Assembly (NCBI GenBank): GCA_007116535.1
Contig: SKIG01000086.1
Coordinates: forward strand, 1-5,744
Source of the DNA: Psychroflexus sp.
GTDB lineage: Bacteria; Bacteroidota; Bacteroidia; Flavobacteriales; Flavobacteriaceae
Reading direction: 5' to 3'
Length of the DNA stretch: 5,744 bases
The notes below the pieces were generated by a model. The model was not told the DNA's origin. It saw nothing but the letters and a program-made list of their open reading frames with translations, and did not search any database. Position numbers and translations under genes: made by a program. Position 1 is the stretch's first letter. Every line of letters begins with the position of its first letter. Below are positions 5,682 through 5,744 of the stretch, piece after piece.

Positions 5682-5744
5682 TTATAATTTATACAAAGCG
5701 GTTCCCCAAGTCATTCCCGCACCAACTGCCGCAAAAAGTAGGTG
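5682..5744 (-). CDS. C-terminal end of a 3-oxoacyl-ACP synthase III (KAS III, FabH-like), partial
   Basis: Reading in from the right edge on the minus strand gives HLLFAAVGAGMTWGTALYKL followed by TAA (5682-5684). This matches the terminal beta strand and end of KAS III enzymes, whose hallmark is a LL-x-x-x-G-x-G-x-T-W-G-x-A-L tail (E. coli FabH ends in a comparable FGGGFTWGSALVRF). These enzymes condense an acyl-CoA or acyl-ACP starter with malonyl-ACP. Only 20 residues are in the window, so the Cys-His-Asn catalytic residues cannot be checked and housekeeping FabH cannot be told from a specialised KAS III-like protein. The 9-bp gap to the FabI-like gene supports joint transcription and a shared acyl-chain pathway. 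Confidence 0.8.
   Translation of the reverse strand, partial: HLLFAAVGAGMTWGTALYKL

Overview
The window is AT-rich (roughly one third G+C by eye). Shine-Dalgarno sequences are absent, there is a Bacteroidetes-type lipoprotein signal (Cys-Lys-Asp-Asp) and a large AsmA-like protein, and one site fits the TAnnTTTG promoter consensus. Together these suggest a member of the Bacteroidota (Flavobacteriia/Cytophagia-like). This is an inference from style, not from a marker gene.

Layout. Positions 1-4413 carry a tightly spaced plus-strand group. First comes the cytoplasmic C-terminal part of a Kef-type cation:proton antiporter, split by a single in-frame TAA at 445-447 into an RCK/TrkA-N part (1-447) and a TrkA-C part (448-786). 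Next, after 5 bp, is a 1073-residue AsmA-like inner-membrane-anchored protein (792-4013). After a further 10 bp comes a 129-residue lipoprotein (4024-4413). Positions 4848-5744 carry a minus-strand pair: the extreme C-terminus of a KAS III (FabH-like) enzyme, entering from the right edge, and 9 bp after it a FabI-like enoyl-ACP-reductase-family SDR protein.

The two groups converge on a 434-bp gene-free stretch (4414-4847) filled with short palindromes. There are hairpins with TTTA/TAAA loops (4490-4509, 4528-4579), an 11-bp near-palindrome with an alternative pairing partner (4584-4621), and two copies of a GAA-loop hairpin followed by GACATRATTAT (4648-4725). The two copies differ by compensatory base-pair changes. 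The cluster looks like REP-type intergenic repeats and may also end transcription from both sides.

How the genes work together. The plus-strand genes are all envelope proteins (ion transport, lipid or outer-membrane homeostasis, lipoprotein) and may be one transcript, but no shared pathway is evident. The minus-strand pair is a fatty-acyl condensing enzyme plus a reductase. The reductase departs from housekeeping FabI at the substrate/cofactor loop, so a dedicated acyl-chain pathway is more likely than bulk fatty-acid synthesis. The points most worth a second look are the lone nonsense codon in the antiporter gene, the covarying hairpin repeats and the divergent FabH/FabI pair. I do not see a clearly new multi-gene system here.
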